From Ahaetulla prasina (Eukaryota; Chordata; Lepidosauria; Squamata; Colubridae), in assembly GCF_028640845.1 (NCBI RefSeq), contig NC_080539.1, forward strand, positions 188,737,436 through 188,801,435: a DNA stretch of 64,000 bases, in the 5' to 3' direction. The notes beneath the pieces were generated by a model. It saw nothing but the letters and a program-made list of their open reading frames with translations, made no database searches and was not told the origin of the DNA. This document shows, in pieces, positions 40,975 to 51,514 of the stretch. The position numbers and the translations under genes were made by a program. Position 1 is the first letter of the stretch. The number at the start of each line of letters is the position of its first letter.

Positions 40975-42273
40975 CAGGAAGTCCTTGAGATATGACTGTA
41001 ATGGATTCTGCCCATTATGATTATGTTGTGACAGTTGTTGGGTGAAACCATCTCAATTAACAACCCCATTCCTTGTTTTCCCTGATGCAAACTTTAAATG
41101 AATGGGAGAGTTTTTCAATAGAGTACAGTGTGCCTCAGGGGAAGCCCTCAGAGGCCTACATAGGCACAGGTTTGTCTGCCTCAAGCCTCCCAATGCTATT
41201 TCCACTTCCTGAGGCACCCTGTGTTCCACTTCTTACAGGGTGACCTGTGGTCCTTCAGCTTCCTTCCAACCCAGCAATTACAATACACAGACTTTGCAAA
41301 CTGCAGCCTGGAAGGAGAGATCAGGGCAGATGGAGTTTGCAATTTCTGACATAGAAGGGGAGATCCCACCCAGGGACTTGCAGGACTAAAGCCTGATGCA
41401 GAGCCTAGCAATAACCAATTTATCTTTTTGTTTTTTCAGCTTCTGAGGCACCTGGCCCTGTAAGATCAGTTCCTTACAAAGCCAGTCTCATGGCAAACTC
41501 CTTCTATTTTACAACAGGTTCTTTTAACACTGAAACCTTTTTTTTAAGGAGCCTCCATTTTTTAAACTCGATAAACTGTAGAAATAAAGAGAATCTCCTT
41601 AAAAAATGGAGCCACCTTAAAAAATGGAGGCTTCTTGGGGAAAAAAGGCTCTCTAGCAGGGTTTCAAACTGGCAGCCTGTGGGCTGGATGCATCATGCAC
41701 AGGCCACGCCCACCTCAGCTCCACGAAGGGGAAAAATGTTGTGAAATGTCATGTAATGGCAACGTGACGCCACAAGTTTGATACCCATGCTCTATAATAT
41801 CAGGAATAGAACCTGTTGCAAAATAGGACATGAAGTTAAGAAATTGATCCTGCAGAGCCAGGTGTTTTACTCAGAATATGAAGAAACAGAATGTTTCAGC
41901 TATTGCCGAGTCCTGGAGCACGCTTGAGTCCAGCAAGTCCTTGCGTGGAATCTCCCCTCCTATGACAGAGTTTACAAACTCTGTTTGTTCTGATCTTCCC
42001 TTGATTGCTAGATGGGAAGGAAGTTGGAGACTTGCAAGCTCCAGCTGATTAACACCACTGTACATGCCTGATCTCCACTGGGTAGATGAGTGGCTTTAGA
42101 GACCCAGCTGGGAGTGGATGAACACTACGGCATCCTTGCAGTCTGTCTTAAGAGCAAATAACTGTGGGGATGCTGCAGCCATCATAACTTTGAAACCAGG
42201 TTGCAACTTTGGGGAAGTCTGTTGTAACTTTGAATGGTTGCTAAGTGGCCTGTCGTAAATCAAAGATTACCTG
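40975..42273. mobile_element. Mariner-like element with inverted internal arms
   Basis: It starts CAGGAAGTCCTTGAGATATG and ends AATCAAAGATTACCTG, with TA on both sides (40973-40974, 42274-42275). The segments near 41260-41400 and 41930-42065 look like inverted copies of each other (TTGCAAACTGCAGCCTGGAAGG versus a diverged complement). No transposase is seen. A hAT MITE is nested at 41657-41789. Confidence 0.55.
41657..41789. mobile_element. hAT/Charlie-like MITE, 133 bp
   Basis: Termini CAGGGTTTCAAACTGGCAG and CAAGTTTGATACCCATG. Flanks are ctctctag (41649-41656) and ctctataa (41790-41797), 6 of 8 identical. Confidence 0.7.
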
Positions 42274-42275
42274 TA

Positions 42276-42661
42276 TTGTGTATAAACAGAGAGCAAATCC
42301 CACTCCCTTCTAATACTAAATATGTTAGTTGTTTAGTAAACAACTAATCAGAAAAGGCCCCAAGGATTCCACAGAGAAAAAGAGGGAGGTAGAACAGAGA
42401 TAGAAAGGGAAAAAAGTAAATAAATGCTTATAAAATACAAATGAGTTGGTCTCTTAGGAGCTCTAACTATTCAGTTTATAAATAGACTAGTCAGAGATCA
42501 GAATTGCCTTTTCATTCTGAAGAATCAAAAACATAACTGGCTCCAAAAGGAAGAGCCAACTTGAGGTGAAGAATGCCTCTATGTCATTTAGAACTGTTAT
42601 GTTTTGAATCATACTCCAAATTCTCAAGAAGTAATAAATCAAGGAGGTTTCTTTTAATTAC
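42276..42661. other. TRAF3IP1 intron sequence, no feature recognised
   Basis: AT-rich, without a splice-bordered exon or repeat that I can name. The downstream exons of TRAF3IP1 are not found here or further left. Confidence 0.35.
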
Positions 42662-42737
42662 CTTCACTTGAAGTTTTGTTTCGCTGTCTTGGTCCTTTTG
42701 TTGCATGCTGCTTTGATAATCTTGCAGAATTTTCATT
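42662..42737 (-). CDS. TRAF3IP1: TRAF3IP1 (IFT54) exon, basic linker
   Basis: A 76-bp exon on the minus strand. The acceptor is ...TACATTTTTAAG| at 42738-42739 and the donor is |GTAATT at 42660-42661. It begins in phase 0, like the other exons, and reads NENSARLSKQHATKGPRQRN then KTSSEG, aligning with the Ser/Lys/Arg-rich stretch that follows the charged region in vertebrate TRAF3IP1 (which has a similar KRRSKNSVEG segment). The polypyrimidine tract of the acceptor is modest. It is the weakest of the four exons taken alone but is strongly supported by order, phase and similarity. It ends in phase 1. Confidence 0.78.
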
Positions 42738-43536
42738 CTTAAAAATGTACATAAAAGCAAGTAGTGTATGTATATTTGTCTAGGTCTGTGTGTGTGCGTG
42801 CACACACACATAGTATTCATGCATTTTAGAATATTATTTCTTCCCCATTTTCTGAATGTATAATGATATCATAGATACTCAGATTTTAAACAAGCAAATT
42901 ATAAGGGGAACTGAGTCTCTAGAATTATTACAATTATTACAATTTGGATAAAATTGGAGGAAATCCAGATTGGGAGCTATTGATTTCTTAAAGCTCTATT
43001 TTCTATAATCCAAGCAATGGTATGTTCAGAGGGCAGAAAAACAATGTGGTCATTCTAGCATAGGAAAATAAGAGATATGTTTTGCTTTACCATCTAAGGA
43101 TTGTTTTCCTTAACTGATAAACGAACAAGCATAATGTTTTGGTTTCATTTGTTTAATCAAGTTCTTTTTTTCCAGTTTTATGAAGTGTGAACTTCATAAA
43201 ACTGTTAATTACTTGCTTTTGCAAAAGCCACAATTTACAGGTTTGTATTCAATAGATAAACACTAAGTATAGAAAAGGGAGAGCAGGTTCCTACATACAA
43301 AACAATAAACCTCTAATTTTATGTTACAGGGATTTCTCATTTAGCAACTGCATTGTTTAGCAAGTATTTGCAGTTATATTGGCAATGAAAAAGTAACTTC
43401 ATAACCAATCTTTGCATTTTTAGTATTTTAACCTACATGTTTCAAACTATAAGCCACACATGCTTATTGTCACATCTGTGGAGGGTAACAGCTAATATAC
43501 TAGTAAACTGTAAAACAAATATTTTCTGTTACTTAC
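42738..43536 (-). other. TRAF3IP1 intron
   Basis: Intervening sequence between the two small exons. No transposon is recognised. Slightly AT-rich. Confidence 0.5.
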
Positions 43537-43617
43537 CTCTTTATCAAATTCAGCTTGATCTTTATTTATAGACTTTTCTGCTAGTTTTTTAGCAATATTC
43601 TCTTCAGATCCTGTGGC
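43537..43617 (-). CDS. TRAF3IP1: TRAF3IP1 (IFT54) exon, charged linker
   Basis: An 81-bp exon with near-perfect splice signals: acceptor TTCTATCTCCTTAG| (AG complement at 43618-43619) and donor GAG|GTAAGT (43531-43536). It is 27 codons, phase 0 to phase 0: ATGSEENIAKKLAEKSINKD then QAEFDKE. This fits the region after the long KE/RD-rich exon of TRAF3IP1, where related proteins carry a Ser-Gly-Glu..KKL segment. In the protein this is part of the flexible linker between the N-terminal CH-like, microtubule- and tubulin-binding domain and the C-terminal coiled coil that binds IFT20 in the IFT-B complex. Confidence 0.85.
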
Positions 43618-43671
43618 CTAAGGAGATAGAATAATGTTTAATAAAATGTCTAGAATCATTAACAGACTATA

Positions 43672-44154
43672 CAAGTAGTCCTCAACTCATGATGGCAATT
43701 GGGATTGGAACTTCTGTTAAGCAATGCAGTCATAAAATGCAAAGCACAAAGAAGCACAGCAAAGCTTGGGGAAGGGCACATAGGGATGTGAGGGGGTGAA
43801 TGAGGGAGCCATGGCAAGGCTTAGGAAGGGTATGTGGGGGTACACGAAGTGGCCAATGCAGCTTCAGGGCAGAAGGGCAGGAGAAGATGCACAGGAGGGG
43901 GAGACTTGTCTCAGTGACTTGCAACCTTTCCTGCCAAATTCCCAGGAAAGTCAGTGGTGAGGCTGGTAGGAAAGGTTGCATGTGGCAACCAAAAGATCAT
44001 GGGGTGCTGTAAGTGGTTTGCAAGTGCAAACCAGTTGCCAAGCTCCCAGATTGTGGCCAGAACTCCAAGAACTATCGTTCTAACCACCATTCATTTAGCA
44101 CCATTGTAACTTTGAACAGTTGCTGAACTAACAATCATAAGTTGAGGACTACCT
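43672..44154. mobile_element. Mariner-like MITE, 0.5 kb, in TRAF3IP1 intron
   Basis: It begins CAAGTAGTCCTCAACTCATG after TA (43670-43671) and ends ATAAGTTGAGGACTACCT. The interior is GC-rich and unrelated to the 44440 copy. Confidence 0.6.
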
Positions 44155-44439
44155 AAATTACCTTTTTATAGTTTTCTGTGGCAAACCACAGCAGTAAGCA
44201 ATACTACATATATGCAATTCTGCTCTCAAAGCCTGAATCAACAAACCCCATTATTAATGAACATAATGGATTTCAGATTCATATAAGTTAGTCCATGAAT
44301 TAACTTAACAAATTCTTTATAGTCATAGAAATTTCACTGATACACAGTGACTATATTTCATATCACACCTGAAATGGTTATACATTTAATCTGAACTGAT
44401 TGCTTCAAAGTTGTCATATTAATTTATTACAAATCAATA

Positions 44440-44828
44440 CAGTTATAAGTACTCAACTTACAACTACAATTGAGCCCCAAATTTATGTTGCTAAGTTAGA
44501 AATTTGTTAAGTGAGTTTTGCCCCATTTTACAACTTTTCTTGCCATATTTGTTAAATGTACCACTTCTAGTTCTTAAATTAGTAACACGTGAATTTGGCT
44601 TCCCCATTGACTCTGCTTGTCAAAAGGTTGCAAAAGGAGATCACATGACCCTGGGACACTGCAATCAGCATAAATATGAGTTAGTTGTCAAGCATCTGAA
44701 GGTAAATCCCAAGAACACGGGGATGCTGCAACAGTCATAAATATGAAAAATTGTTATGTCACTTTTTTCAGTGCTGTTGTAACATCAAACGGTCACTAAA
44801 TGAACTGTTGTAAGTTGAGAACTACCTG
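44440..44828. mobile_element. Mariner-like MITE, full copy with TA flanks
   Basis: It begins CAGTTATAAGTACTCAACTT and ends AAGTTGAGAACTACCTG, with TA at 44438-44439 and 44829-44830. The interior motifs GTTAAGTGAGTTTTGCCCCA and GGTCACTAAATGAACTGTTG are shared with fragments at 2145, 39742 and 49101. No coding capacity. Confidence 0.75.
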
Positions 44829-44976
44829 TAATGTAAGACCATACTCAATTATCTCACATTACTAGAATAAGATCTAACCAAATAAACCATTATTTTCACC
44901 TGGAACAATTTAGAAATCTCCCAGTGAAATCAATGAGAACTACTAAGTTGATTGCATCATTCTCTTAAGAGTTAAG

Positions 44977-45361
44977 TGTCATGCCTGGAAGCCATATTAC
45001 CTTTGTGCCTTCAGGTCCAGGCCTGCCACAATCCTATTGTGGGAAGTTGGGAGGGGGGATTGCAAGAGTGAAGTAGATTTAGCCATAACAAAATTTTCTA
45101 CAGAAGTTCAAGGCCATGGGGTCTGGCAGCTGTGCAAAGAAGAAATTGGAGGATGTCTTCTGTTCAAGAAAGAACTGATTTGAGCTGTGATGGACATGGG
45201 AGAAGTGGGCAAGGTCTTGAACTTTTGGGTGAGGAAAACCCGGAAGCTCTCAGATTTGGGTTTTCCCAGATGTGCCAATATGACATCTCTAATAAAAGCT
45301 AGCTTTGAGGAACTTCAAGCCTTGGAGTTTAATTTCATTGTAGGTGTTATTTGGAACTACA
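44977..45361 (+). repeat. 5' LTR of G4
   Basis: 385 bp from TGTCATGCC to GGAACTACA, about nine-tenths identical to 47521-47920 by eye. A polyadenylation signal AATAAA lies at 45291-45296. Confidence 0.85.
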
Positions 45362-45475
45362 TTAACCCAAATCGGCAATAAATTTAAAGCAGCTTCCTTG
45401 AAATTTGAGGAGCTGTTTGGGGTCCTGAGCCCCAAGCGTTGACCCAACCCCGGGCAATGCGAAGACTCAGGGAAG

Positions 45476-46798
45476 ATGGAGGAGGACAAGAAACCTATGG
45501 ATGGAGCAGCAGGCACGGGCTCAGCAACTGTTCCTGAGACCCTCTACTCTCCCTCCCCTGGGATGGAGGAAGCGATAAAGGACACAGAGGCTGCCCACCA
45601 CCTGGGTGCCCGACCTAAGGAGCCACTGCCGAAGCAGAGTTTGCAGCAGGACCTGGCAGCGCAAGATGAACCCAGAAGAGTCACCCCGATTCAAGGAGCG
45701 ATGTGGGAACCGCGATGGGAATTATCACAGTTGCTGCACCACTGACACTCTGAGGAATGGGAACTATCACCGCTGTCGCACAGCCAATCCTTAGCTGGAC
45801 TCTAGGAGCAGTTGAGCCAACTCAGAGTAAGTAGGATGCCCCAGCCTTTTGGCACAGGGAAGCTGGAGTGGACCTTGGAACAACCAATGTTCACCTTCCT
45901 GAGCCAGAGACCAGCAGCACACTGGACCAAAGTGGAAACCACTTTTCATTCGGTTCCAAGTCACTCAACTCCTAGCCTGACGCTTTGGATCCCAGCCATG
46001 GATCCCCGCCACTTGGGACCAAGCACCATCCCAGCCAGGCAGGCCAGCCATGGAATTCCCATCCAGCTGCCAGGGGCTTGGAGCCTGCCAGCCCCAGAGC
46101 AGCCACCCGGGATGGGGTTTCCATCTGCAAACTAAATCCCTCCCAGGTGGGCTTACTACCCAGGCCAGGAATGGGTGCAGTATCAATGGATGCCAGCTCC
46201 GATGCCGCCGCCTATGCAGTTTCCATAGCAAGCGGCCCAGCTGCAACCCCCAGCCACAGCAAGTGCCAGTGATCCTGCAGCAAGCCCCGGCCCAGCAGCC
46301 AGCACCTGCCGCGATGCCCCCCCCCCCCCGACTCCGAGCAACCTTCGATGGAACCCCAGGGAAACTGGTGTACTTCCTGAACTGTGTCTGGGCCCACATT
46401 GATCAGTATGGGAACCAATATGCCTCCGATCGAGAGTTAATCTCAGTCATTGCTGAAGGCATGAACGAGGGAGAAGCATCAGAGTGGATAGCCGAGCTTC
46501 ACAATGAGGGGGCACCGGAGCTAGAGAACACAGACGAGTTCGTCCAATTGATGAGGGTGAGGTTCAACAACGTTGCCCAACAAGAGGAAGCAGAGTCCCA
46601 AATCACCACACTGAGGCAAGCTGGTGTGGGAGTTCCAGAGACTGGCTGGGAAGTTACGAGTCTGGCCAGAGTGACTGATGGTTCACACCTTCAAGGAAGC
46701 CCTGGATCTGGATCTAAGGCAGGCCTGTAGCGTAAGGGGGACACCGAGACAAATACAAGAGTGGTATGAAAATGCTGTGGCCCTGGATTTGGACCTTT
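45476..46798 (+). pseudogene. Gag of G4 (capsid region intact in one frame)
   Basis: It starts MEEDKKPMDGAAGTGSATVP, then a Pro/Gln-rich stretch. The frame 46050-46730 contains the capsid-type domain: PPRLRATFDGTPGKLVYFLN, then the helical segment YASDRELISVIAEGMNEGEA and WIAELHNEGAPELENTDEFV followed by LMRVRFNNVAQQEEAESQI. This is the 'retrotransposon gag' fold of Gypsy elements. Frameshifts lie near 45745-45800, 46000-46120 and 46650. Bases 46676-46798 continue with FKEALDLDL and IQEWYENAVALDLDL, and the frame ends where the antisense LTR begins. No zinc knuckle is reached. Confidence 0.82.
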
Positions 46799-46800
46799 AG

Positions 46801-47247
46801 TGTTCCAGAAAATCCCCCAAGTAAAAACTCCAAAGCAAGTATCTTTCAAAGTTCTATTTAGTAGGATAGGTAAACTGGCGCATCTGGGAAAACCTGAATC
46901 TGAGAGGTCCGGGTTTTCCCTCAGTAAATCAAAACCCCCAAAACCATCCCCTGACTCCGCATGCTCCAATCGCCAACCGTCCTATCTCGAGACAGCAGTC
47001 CAACCACTCCTTGTCCAGATGCAGGATCGGCCTGACCTTGACTGACAGGAAGAATGTTATTATGTCTAAAGACAACCCCTCTACTAAATCCCCCCTCCTA
47101 CTTTCCCACACATCAGAAAGTGGCAGCACAGAAGCTTCTGGCTAATATGGCTTCCAAAGCTGACAGGCGTCCCCCCACTGCAGAAAAAAATACACCCTGG
47201 AAAATAAAACAGACAAAACACAAAAGATGGGGTTAACTCCTTGTACA
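46801..47247 (-). repeat. Antisense LTR (G3-like family) inside G4
   Basis: TGTTCCAGAAAATCCCCCAA through CATCTGGGAAAACCTGAATC to GGGGTTAACTCCTTGTACA matches the LTR at 24428-24889. No matching partner LTR with internal sequence is next to it. No clear TSD. Confidence 0.75.
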
Positions 47248-47520
47248 TAATCTCTTTTTTTCAAATACATTTTATTAAACTTTTATTACATTAAAAACAT
47301 ATAAAATTTAATTCACTTAAAAACAGCAATTTGCGGTGTTTTTCATATGACAATAATCCGTGTGTTATTTGCAAAAATTAAATTGTGTGTATTTACATTC
47401 TTATCTATTATTTGTAAATAACTAACTATCTTTAATCTATCTCTGTTCTATCCAGTTATACCATTGTTCCCATACATTATAAAATATCAATGCCTCGGGG
47501 GGGGCGGGGGGGGGGGCGCC
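47248..47520. other. AT-rich segment and poly-G run before the 3' LTR of G4
   Basis: A T-run followed by TCAAATACATTTTATTAAAC looks like an inverted LINE tail. A G-rich run (47497-47517) lies directly before the 3' LTR, in the position of a polypurine tract. The family is unresolved. Confidence 0.4.
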
Positions 47521-47920
47521 TGTCATGCCTGGAAGCCATATTACCTTTTTGCATTCAGGGCCCAGGCCTGGCCTGCCACAATCCTACCATGGGAAGTTGG
47601 GAGGGGGGATTGCAAGTGTGAAGTAGATTTAGCCATAACAAAATTCTCTGCAGAAGTTCAAGGCCATGGTGTCCAGCAGCTGTCCAAAGAAGAAATTGGA
47701 GAATGTCTTCTGTTCAAGAAAGAACTGATTGGGGCTGTGGTGGACATGTGGGAGATGTGGGCAAGGTCTTGAACTGTCTTTTGGGTGAGGAAAACCCAGA
47801 AGCTCTCAGATTTGGGTTTTCCCAGATGTGCCAATATGACATCTCTAATAAAAGCTAGCTTTGAGGAACTTCAAACCTCAGAGTTTAATTTCGTTGGGGG
47901 TGTTACTTGGAACCCTGACA
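47521..47920 (+). repeat. 3' LTR of G4
   Basis: 400 bp, TGTCATGCC...CCCTGACA, with AATAAA at 47847-47852 and the TSD ttaag immediately after. Confidence 0.88.
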
Positions 47921-47936
47921 TTAAGTACATTTAGAG

Positions 47937-48071
47937 CAGGGGTGTCCAAACTTGGTCCCTTTAAGACTTTTGGACTTCAACTCCCAGAGTCCCTCAGCCA
48001 GCAAAGCTGGCTGAGGAACTCTGGGAGTTGAAGTCCAAAAGTCTTAAAGGGACCAAGTTTGGACACCCCTG
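47937..48071. mobile_element. Perfect foldback hAT-like MITE with perfect 8-bp TSD
   Basis: A 135-bp palindrome with about 67-bp arms and one mismatch: CAGGGGTGTCCAAACTTGG to CCAAGTTTGGACACCCCTG. The TSD is atttagag (47929-47936 and 48072-48079). It inserted 11 bp outside the TSD of G4, in the TRAF3IP1 intron. Confidence 0.92.
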
Positions 48072-48079
48072 ATTTAGAG

Positions 48080-48525
48080 CTTTCATTGTTTATTTGATGT
48101 CATAATATTGCTATGTTTAAAAAGTAAAATACTAGTTATTCTAAAAGACTTTTATGATATTTACTATTACATGATATAAACAATGGAAGTTCTGAATGTA
48201 TTTAGAACTTTTGATCATAAGAGAATGATCAAATCATGTATTTTATAAGAAAAAATGTTTAAAAAGATACTATAGCTAGTCTACAACTGTTTTGTCTTTC
48301 AAAAGAATTGCCATAAAATTTGTTAAAATTAATGTTTAGAAATGCATCTGTATGCATTTGACTTTAAATAACTTGGCGATAAGTTAAATTTTTGAGTAAT
48401 TATTTATTGAATTTTTACACTGCCCATTTCACCTAAAGTGACTCTTAAAATACACATATTTTTATATCAACTTGCTCAAAATGTCTGCTAATTCCAATTA
48501 TCATTAACAATTAGTTACACATTAC
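48080..48525 (-). other. TRAF3IP1 intron, no feature recognised
   Basis: AT-rich single-copy-looking sequence leading to the donor site of the charged exon. Confidence 0.4.
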
Positions 48526-48987
48526 CTTTTTGTCTGTTTTGTCTTTTCTTTCTTCACGTGTTGTTTCTATATCTTTACCTTTTTCTCTCTTTTTGTCTTT
48601 TTCTTTGCCCCTGTCTCGGACTTTCTCATAGTCTTTATCCCTGTCTCTAGGTCTATCTTTTTCTCTTAATCTCTCTTTTTCTCTTCCTCCCTCATATTGT
48701 TTCCTTTCCTTGTCTATTTCTTTATCACATTCTTCTTTTTCTCCTTCCCCTTCTCCTTTGTCTCTAATTTTCTCTGGCTCTCTTCCTGATTTGGATAATT
48801 TATTTTTGATTCTCTCTTTTTCATGTTTTTCACTTTCATTTACAGTTTTATCAAAATTATTGGGATGATTTTCATAATCTTTATATTTTTCACTTTCTCT
48901 TTGCTTGCTTTCTTCCTCTTTCAATTCTTCTTTGACTTTTTGGTCCTGAATTGTGCTTTTGTCTTTTATTTCAGAGTCACTTCTTCC
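48526..48987 (-). CDS. TRAF3IP1: TRAF3IP1 (IFT54) large charged exon
   Basis: A 462-bp minus-strand exon (154 codons, phase 0 to 0). The acceptor is TTTTATTATTTAG| (complement at 48988-48989) and the donor is AAG|GTAATG (48520-48525). It reads GRSDSEIKDKSTIQDQKVKE then ELKEEESKQRESEKY at the start, passes through ERIKNKLSKSGREPEKIRD and GGREKERLREKDRPRDRDKD, and ends REERKDKTDKK. The start is alignable to vertebrate TRAF3IP1 (x-GDAEIKERST-like), and the run of Lys/Arg/Glu/Asp repeats is the hallmark of its linker. The protein is an IFT-B subunit also known to bind microtubules and TRAF3. The run of codons is unbroken despite the surrounding transposons. Confidence 0.93.
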
Positions 48988-50708
48988 CTAAATAATAAAA
49001 TACAAAATATTAAATTACATACAAAATGCTTGAGCAATTCAAAATGTGAGCCGTGACCCTTAAAACCCTTTATGGATTAGGATAGATTTGGGATTCACTA
49101 TAGGTAGTTCTTGACCATAATTTCTGTTAATAAGTAATGTGACTGTAAAATGTGACATCACATGACTGTATTGCTTTGTGACAGCAATCCAAGTATTCTT
49201 GGCTGCTAGCATAATCTCAGGACAGCATCAGTTATTAATTGGAGTCTCAGATAAGCAGGCCAGTCGGTGAAAGCTGCAGGTGAGTGCGATGGAAGGGCGG
49301 CTACCACAAAATGTTACACAAAATGAACAGCTTGGTGTGTGCTGCAACCAGGCAATATGGACAGGTAGTTAAGTGCCACATGTGTGCTATGGAACACAGG
49401 TGGGTGAATGGGTACCATGGGCAGGCATTAGAGTGCAGGCAGGTGTGCAGATACATGCACAGGTGGGTGTCATGAGCAGGAGCAATGAAATGTGAACAGA
49501 TGCAAATGCCATGGGTACAAGAGCAAGTAAAAAAGAGATGCGAGTTTTGGTGAGATTTTGGCTGTGGGAAGCCAAGCAGGGAAGGCTGCATATAGCAATT
49601 ATATGACTGCAGGACATTGCAACATTGTAATTACGAACTAGTTACCAAGTGCCCGAATTATGATGTGATTGCAGAGATACTGTAACAGCTGCAACTTTGC
49701 AGGCTAGTCTTAAATCCCCCTCATAACTTTGAATGGTTGCTGAACAAGTGGTCGTAACCTGAAGTTTGCTTTGATTTATAGGTAGTCCTTGACTTATAAT
49801 TATTTGTTCAATGACCATTCAAAATTACAATAGTGCTGAATGAAGGGACTTATGACCTATATCCAAAATTATGGCTGCTGCAATGCCCCCAAGATCTCAC
49901 GAACAAAATTTTGGCACTTGGCAATTCACCCATCCTTACGATTAACACAGAGATGTTACAGCGCCCCCCACCCATCTTCCCCTATCCCTGTTTGGACCTG
50001 GCTAGGTCTCCACAATCCTTGGGCTTGCCTTTCCCACATGCTTCACTTCACTTACCTTTTCTAAAGATTACCTTTAGAAACTGGACAATCTGTCCTTATG
50101 GCCTTTCTATACAGAGGACCCATGGTGCCATCCCAGAAATGGCTACAATTCTTTCAATCCAAGAATTCCCTAATAGTGACTCTTAACTTTCTGAAAGGCA
50201 ATCTTTGGAAAAGTTAAGTGGACTGAGAGACAATGTTGGGAAAGAAGAACCAAGATTGTGAGATCCAACAGTGCAGGAAATAGAACAAGGGGTTCCTCAC
50301 AGGATGGAGGAGGTCCTGGGAAGCTCAAGGTAGGCCATATGTGAGCTAGGGAGGCCTCCCAGGGCTTCCCTCACCCTAAGGGATCCCAGGCTCTGTTTAA
50401 TGATAACCAGGAGAGCAGGGGTTGTGGTCATTCAATGAGATGATTACATCAGTGTTTTGCTTAATGACTGCCACAACTTAAAGCTGTAATTCTGGGCTTG
50501 ACTATTGTTGTAAATCAAGGACCATCTTTATATTTCTTATGTATTTTGTTTTAACCTGAGTTTACTCAGGTATCACTTAGCTTCTTTTTTGACTGAATCA
50601 GCACAGGAACCCAGTAAATAAAGAAACAAAACAATTTCCCTGGTTTTTTTATTCAACGTATAGCCCTATATGTTTATTTTTTTTAATACAACAGGTTGTT
50701 CAAAATAC
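48988..50708 (-). other. TRAF3IP1 intron with mariner-like MITEs
   Basis: It contains two degraded MITEs (49101-49762 and 49779-50529) and CATG/CAGG-rich DNA near 49280-49520. No further exon is seen. Confidence 0.6.
49101..50529. mobile_element. Two adjacent mariner-like MITE copies, degraded
   Basis: The first starts TAGGTAGTTCTTGACC and closes near AAGTGGTCGTAACCTGAAG. The second starts ATAGGTAGTCCTTGACTTAT at 49779 and closes GTAAATCAAGGACCATC. Interiors are unlike each other, and inner frames have no homology that I recognise. Confidence 0.55.
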
Positions 50709-50834
50709 CTCTTTATGATATCTACATTCTTCTGTCTTAGATTCTGTGTTTTGAGATTTAGATGAAGATAGTGTCTTTTCTTTAATAGCTTTTTCTTCAG
50801 CAAGTACTTTCTGAACAGCTTCATCGCTGGAAAG
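50709..50834 (-). CDS. TRAF3IP1: TRAF3IP1 (IFT54) exon at the end of the N-terminal domain
   Basis: A 126-bp minus-strand exon (42 codons, phase 0 to 0). The acceptor is TGCATTTCTTCTAG| (complement at 50835-50836) and the donor is GAG|GTATTT (50703-50708). It reads LSSDEAVQKVLAEEKAIKEK, then TLSSSKSQNTESKTEECRYH and KE. The LSSDxAVxxVL start is the conserved last helix of the TRAF3IP1/IFT54 N-terminal domain (CH-like fold that binds tubulin and IFT partners), which is why the gene can be named. The exon that precedes it is not found up to the LINE block at 52 kb or beyond. Confidence 0.93.
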
Positions 50835-51510
50835 CTAGAAGAAATGCACATTAAACTAATAGAATACATGTAACTCCCTGCACTGGAACACAAACAAGCA
50901 CCCCATGCCCTCGTTCTCTGGCCTACCTGCACTTACACACACACCCACAAGTCTTTTTCCCCAGCCTCCTTGCTTTGATAATCACACACCCTATTTCCTC
51001 AGTCGCTCTGCACACATATGCACAACTGCACTTTTTCTGGCCTCCCTGTGCTCACATACATGCATGCACCACATGCCCTCTTTCCCTGGCTATCCTGCAC
51101 TTGCACACATATAACACCCTCTTTCCCCAGTTTCCCATTGCTCACTTGCAACAGACATGTATCCCACATTATCTTTCCTCAGCATCCCTATGCTATCACA
51201 CTCAACACTCTTTCACCTTTTCCTGACCTTTCTGAGCTTGCACCATATTGCAGCACCTCCTCCCCAACTCATGTGTGGTCTCCACTGGGCCTTCTAGGAA
51301 CTCCCCCACTTCCCTGTGGCACCTCCACATTCTTTACCTGAGATTCTTTTGCTTTTGAACCTGCACGTCTGGAATTACAACAACTAGGGCTGCCTGGACT
51401 GCCATTGCTATGATCACATGACATCATGCTTTATAACCACATCATTAGTGACAGCAATTCTAGTCCCAACTGCAGCTACAACTCAAGGTATATGAAATCC
51501 TGAAAACTGT
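50835..51510 (-). other. TRAF3IP1 intron, first part
   Basis: Bases 50880-51330 are pyrimidine-rich with repeated CACACATATGCAC/CTCTTTCCCC motifs, a degenerate tandem array of roughly 60-80 bp units (CACATGCCCTC recurs). A mariner-like end (CAACTCAAGGTATATG) lies near 51480. No gene. Confidence 0.5.
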
Positions 51511-51514
51511 TAAA

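Larger units (their letters stand above)
44977..47920 (+). mobile_element. LTR retrotransposon (G4), gag only, antisense in TRAF3IP1 intron
   Basis: The 5' LTR (44977-45361) and 3' LTR (47521-47920) both begin TGTCATGCCTGGAAGCCATA, and the 3' LTR ends CCCTGACA. A 5-bp TSD, ttaag, flanks the whole (44972-44976 and 47921-47925). Between them are a leader, a gag reading frame with frameshifts, and no protease, RT or integrase. Another LTR lies in antisense at 46801-47247, where pol would be. It has therefore either lost pol or moved as a non-autonomous derivative. Its LTRs share CCCAGATGTGCCAATATGAC and other blocks with the G3 LTRs (diverged), so it is a related chromovirus family. Confidence 0.85.

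Noticed and set aside
41871..42065. Minus-strand frame that might continue TRAF3IP1 downstream
   Set aside because: It lies in the inverted arm of a mariner-like element and does not resemble the conserved C-terminal coiled coil.
49301..49617. Cys/His-rich minus-strand frames resembling zinc-finger debris
   Set aside because: They come from CATG/CACA-rich MITE interior; Cys and His spacing does not fit a zinc finger.
50905..51341. Possible extra TRAF3IP1 exon in a Cys/His/Pro-rich plus-strand frame
   Set aside because: Wrong strand, low-complexity tandem repeats, and no splice borders with matching phase.
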